Assembly (NCBI GenBank): GCA_027068245.1
Contig: JAMOUF010000076.1
Span: forward strand, 1-13,454
Reading direction: 5' to 3'
DNA length: 13,454 bases
Origin: Campylobacterales bacterium
GTDB lineage: Bacteria > Campylobacterota > Campylobacteria > Campylobacterales > Nitratiruptoraceae
Made by a program: the position numbers and the translations under genes. Under the pieces are notes generated by a model. That model ran no database searches, had not been told where the DNA came from, and saw only the letters and a program-made list of their open reading frames with translations. This document shows positions 13,266 through 13,454 of the stretch, in pieces (positions within the stretch are counted from its first letter, which is position 1; the number at the start of each line of letters is the position of its first letter).

Positions 13266-13454
13266 TTTTGAAAAGCTAAAGGGGCTCTCTTTTGAGGAGA
13301 TTCACAAACGAACCTATATCTCCCCTAAAATCGTAAAATACATCATCAACAAAGAGTTTTCCAAAATCGGAAACAGGGCCAAGGTTCTGGGTTTCATATC
13401 GATTTTGGAAAGGGAGCTTGGGTATGATTTGAGCGATTTGAGACAGGAGGTGGA
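13258..13454 (+). CDS. Helix-turn-helix-like protein, N-terminal 65 codons (truncated by window end)
   Basis: ATG 13258 overlaps the rlmB stop by 8 nt. The 65 visible residues are mostly helical. The segment LSFEEIHKRTYISPKIVKYI followed by LGFISILERELGYDLSDL resembles the helix-turn-helix at the N-terminus of RodZ-like proteins (HTH_25 type). In Campylobacter jejuni the gene after the TrmH-like methylase encodes a putative membrane protein (from memory), which would fit a HTH plus membrane-span architecture. The rest lies outside the window, so the function is open. Confidence 0.6.
   Translation, partial: MSDFEKLKGLSFEEIHKRTYISPKIVKYIINKEFSKIGNRAKVLGFISILERELGYDLSDLRQEV

Noticed and set aside
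1..13454. CRISPR arrays, tRNA or rRNA genes, insertion sequences, integrase or phage genes
   Set aside because: I found no repeat-spacer pattern, no cloverleaf-like stretch, and no transposase or integrase motif; nearly all of the window is explained by the listed genes.

Overview
The window most likely comes from a Campylobacterota (epsilonproteobacterial) chromosome of moderate GC. Three things suggest this: the block rpmE - rsmI - rlmB - HTH/membrane-protein gene, which I recall from Campylobacter; a secretin - ExeA-like NTPase - membrane protein - GspE - GspF order that resembles the Campylobacter jejuni cts transformation genes; and KRA^F-type prepilin leader peptides. The genus cannot be fixed by reading alone.

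Positions 1-10325 (+ strand) hold one tightly packed operon-like run for a type IV pilus / type II secretion-like machine of the MSHA (Msh) type. In order: a GspJ/MshO-like prepilin cut by the window edge, a GspK/PilX/MshP-like prepilin lacking Glu+5, a GspH-like prepilin, a PilM-PilN fusion (MshI/GspL-like), PilO/MshJ-like, PilP/MshK-like, the MshL secretin, the MshM/ExeA-like ATPase, an MshN-like protein with membrane anchor, SPOR-like and TPR parts, the MshE/GspE assembly ATPase with an N-terminal MshEN domain, the MshG/GspF platform protein, and a 33-residue membrane micro-ORF. Most junctions overlap or are a few bases apart, and I see no convincing intergenic terminator. Together the genes encode an inner-membrane platform, periplasmic alignment proteins, an outer-membrane secretin, the cytoplasmic motor and a minor-pilin tip complex. 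Prepilin peptidase and retraction ATPase genes are not in the window.

Positions 10322-11291 (- strand) converge on that operon and encode two short prepilins, likely the fibre subunits. The promoter-proximal one has a canonical G^FTLIE site and a strikingly AT-rich 3' part. Its promoter has an extended -10 and a hairpin that would lie at the very 5' end of the transcript.

Positions 11292-11550 are a divergent control region. From 11551 on, + strand housekeeping translation genes follow: rpmE (bL31), rsmI and rlmB, then the first 65 codons of a helix-turn-helix-like protein running off the window.

The points most worth a second look are the micro-ORF at 10224, the AT-rich pilin, the Lys-variant c-di-GMP-type motifs in MshE, the SPOR-TPR fusion in the MshN slot, and two leader or internal RNA structures with mutually exclusive hairpins.
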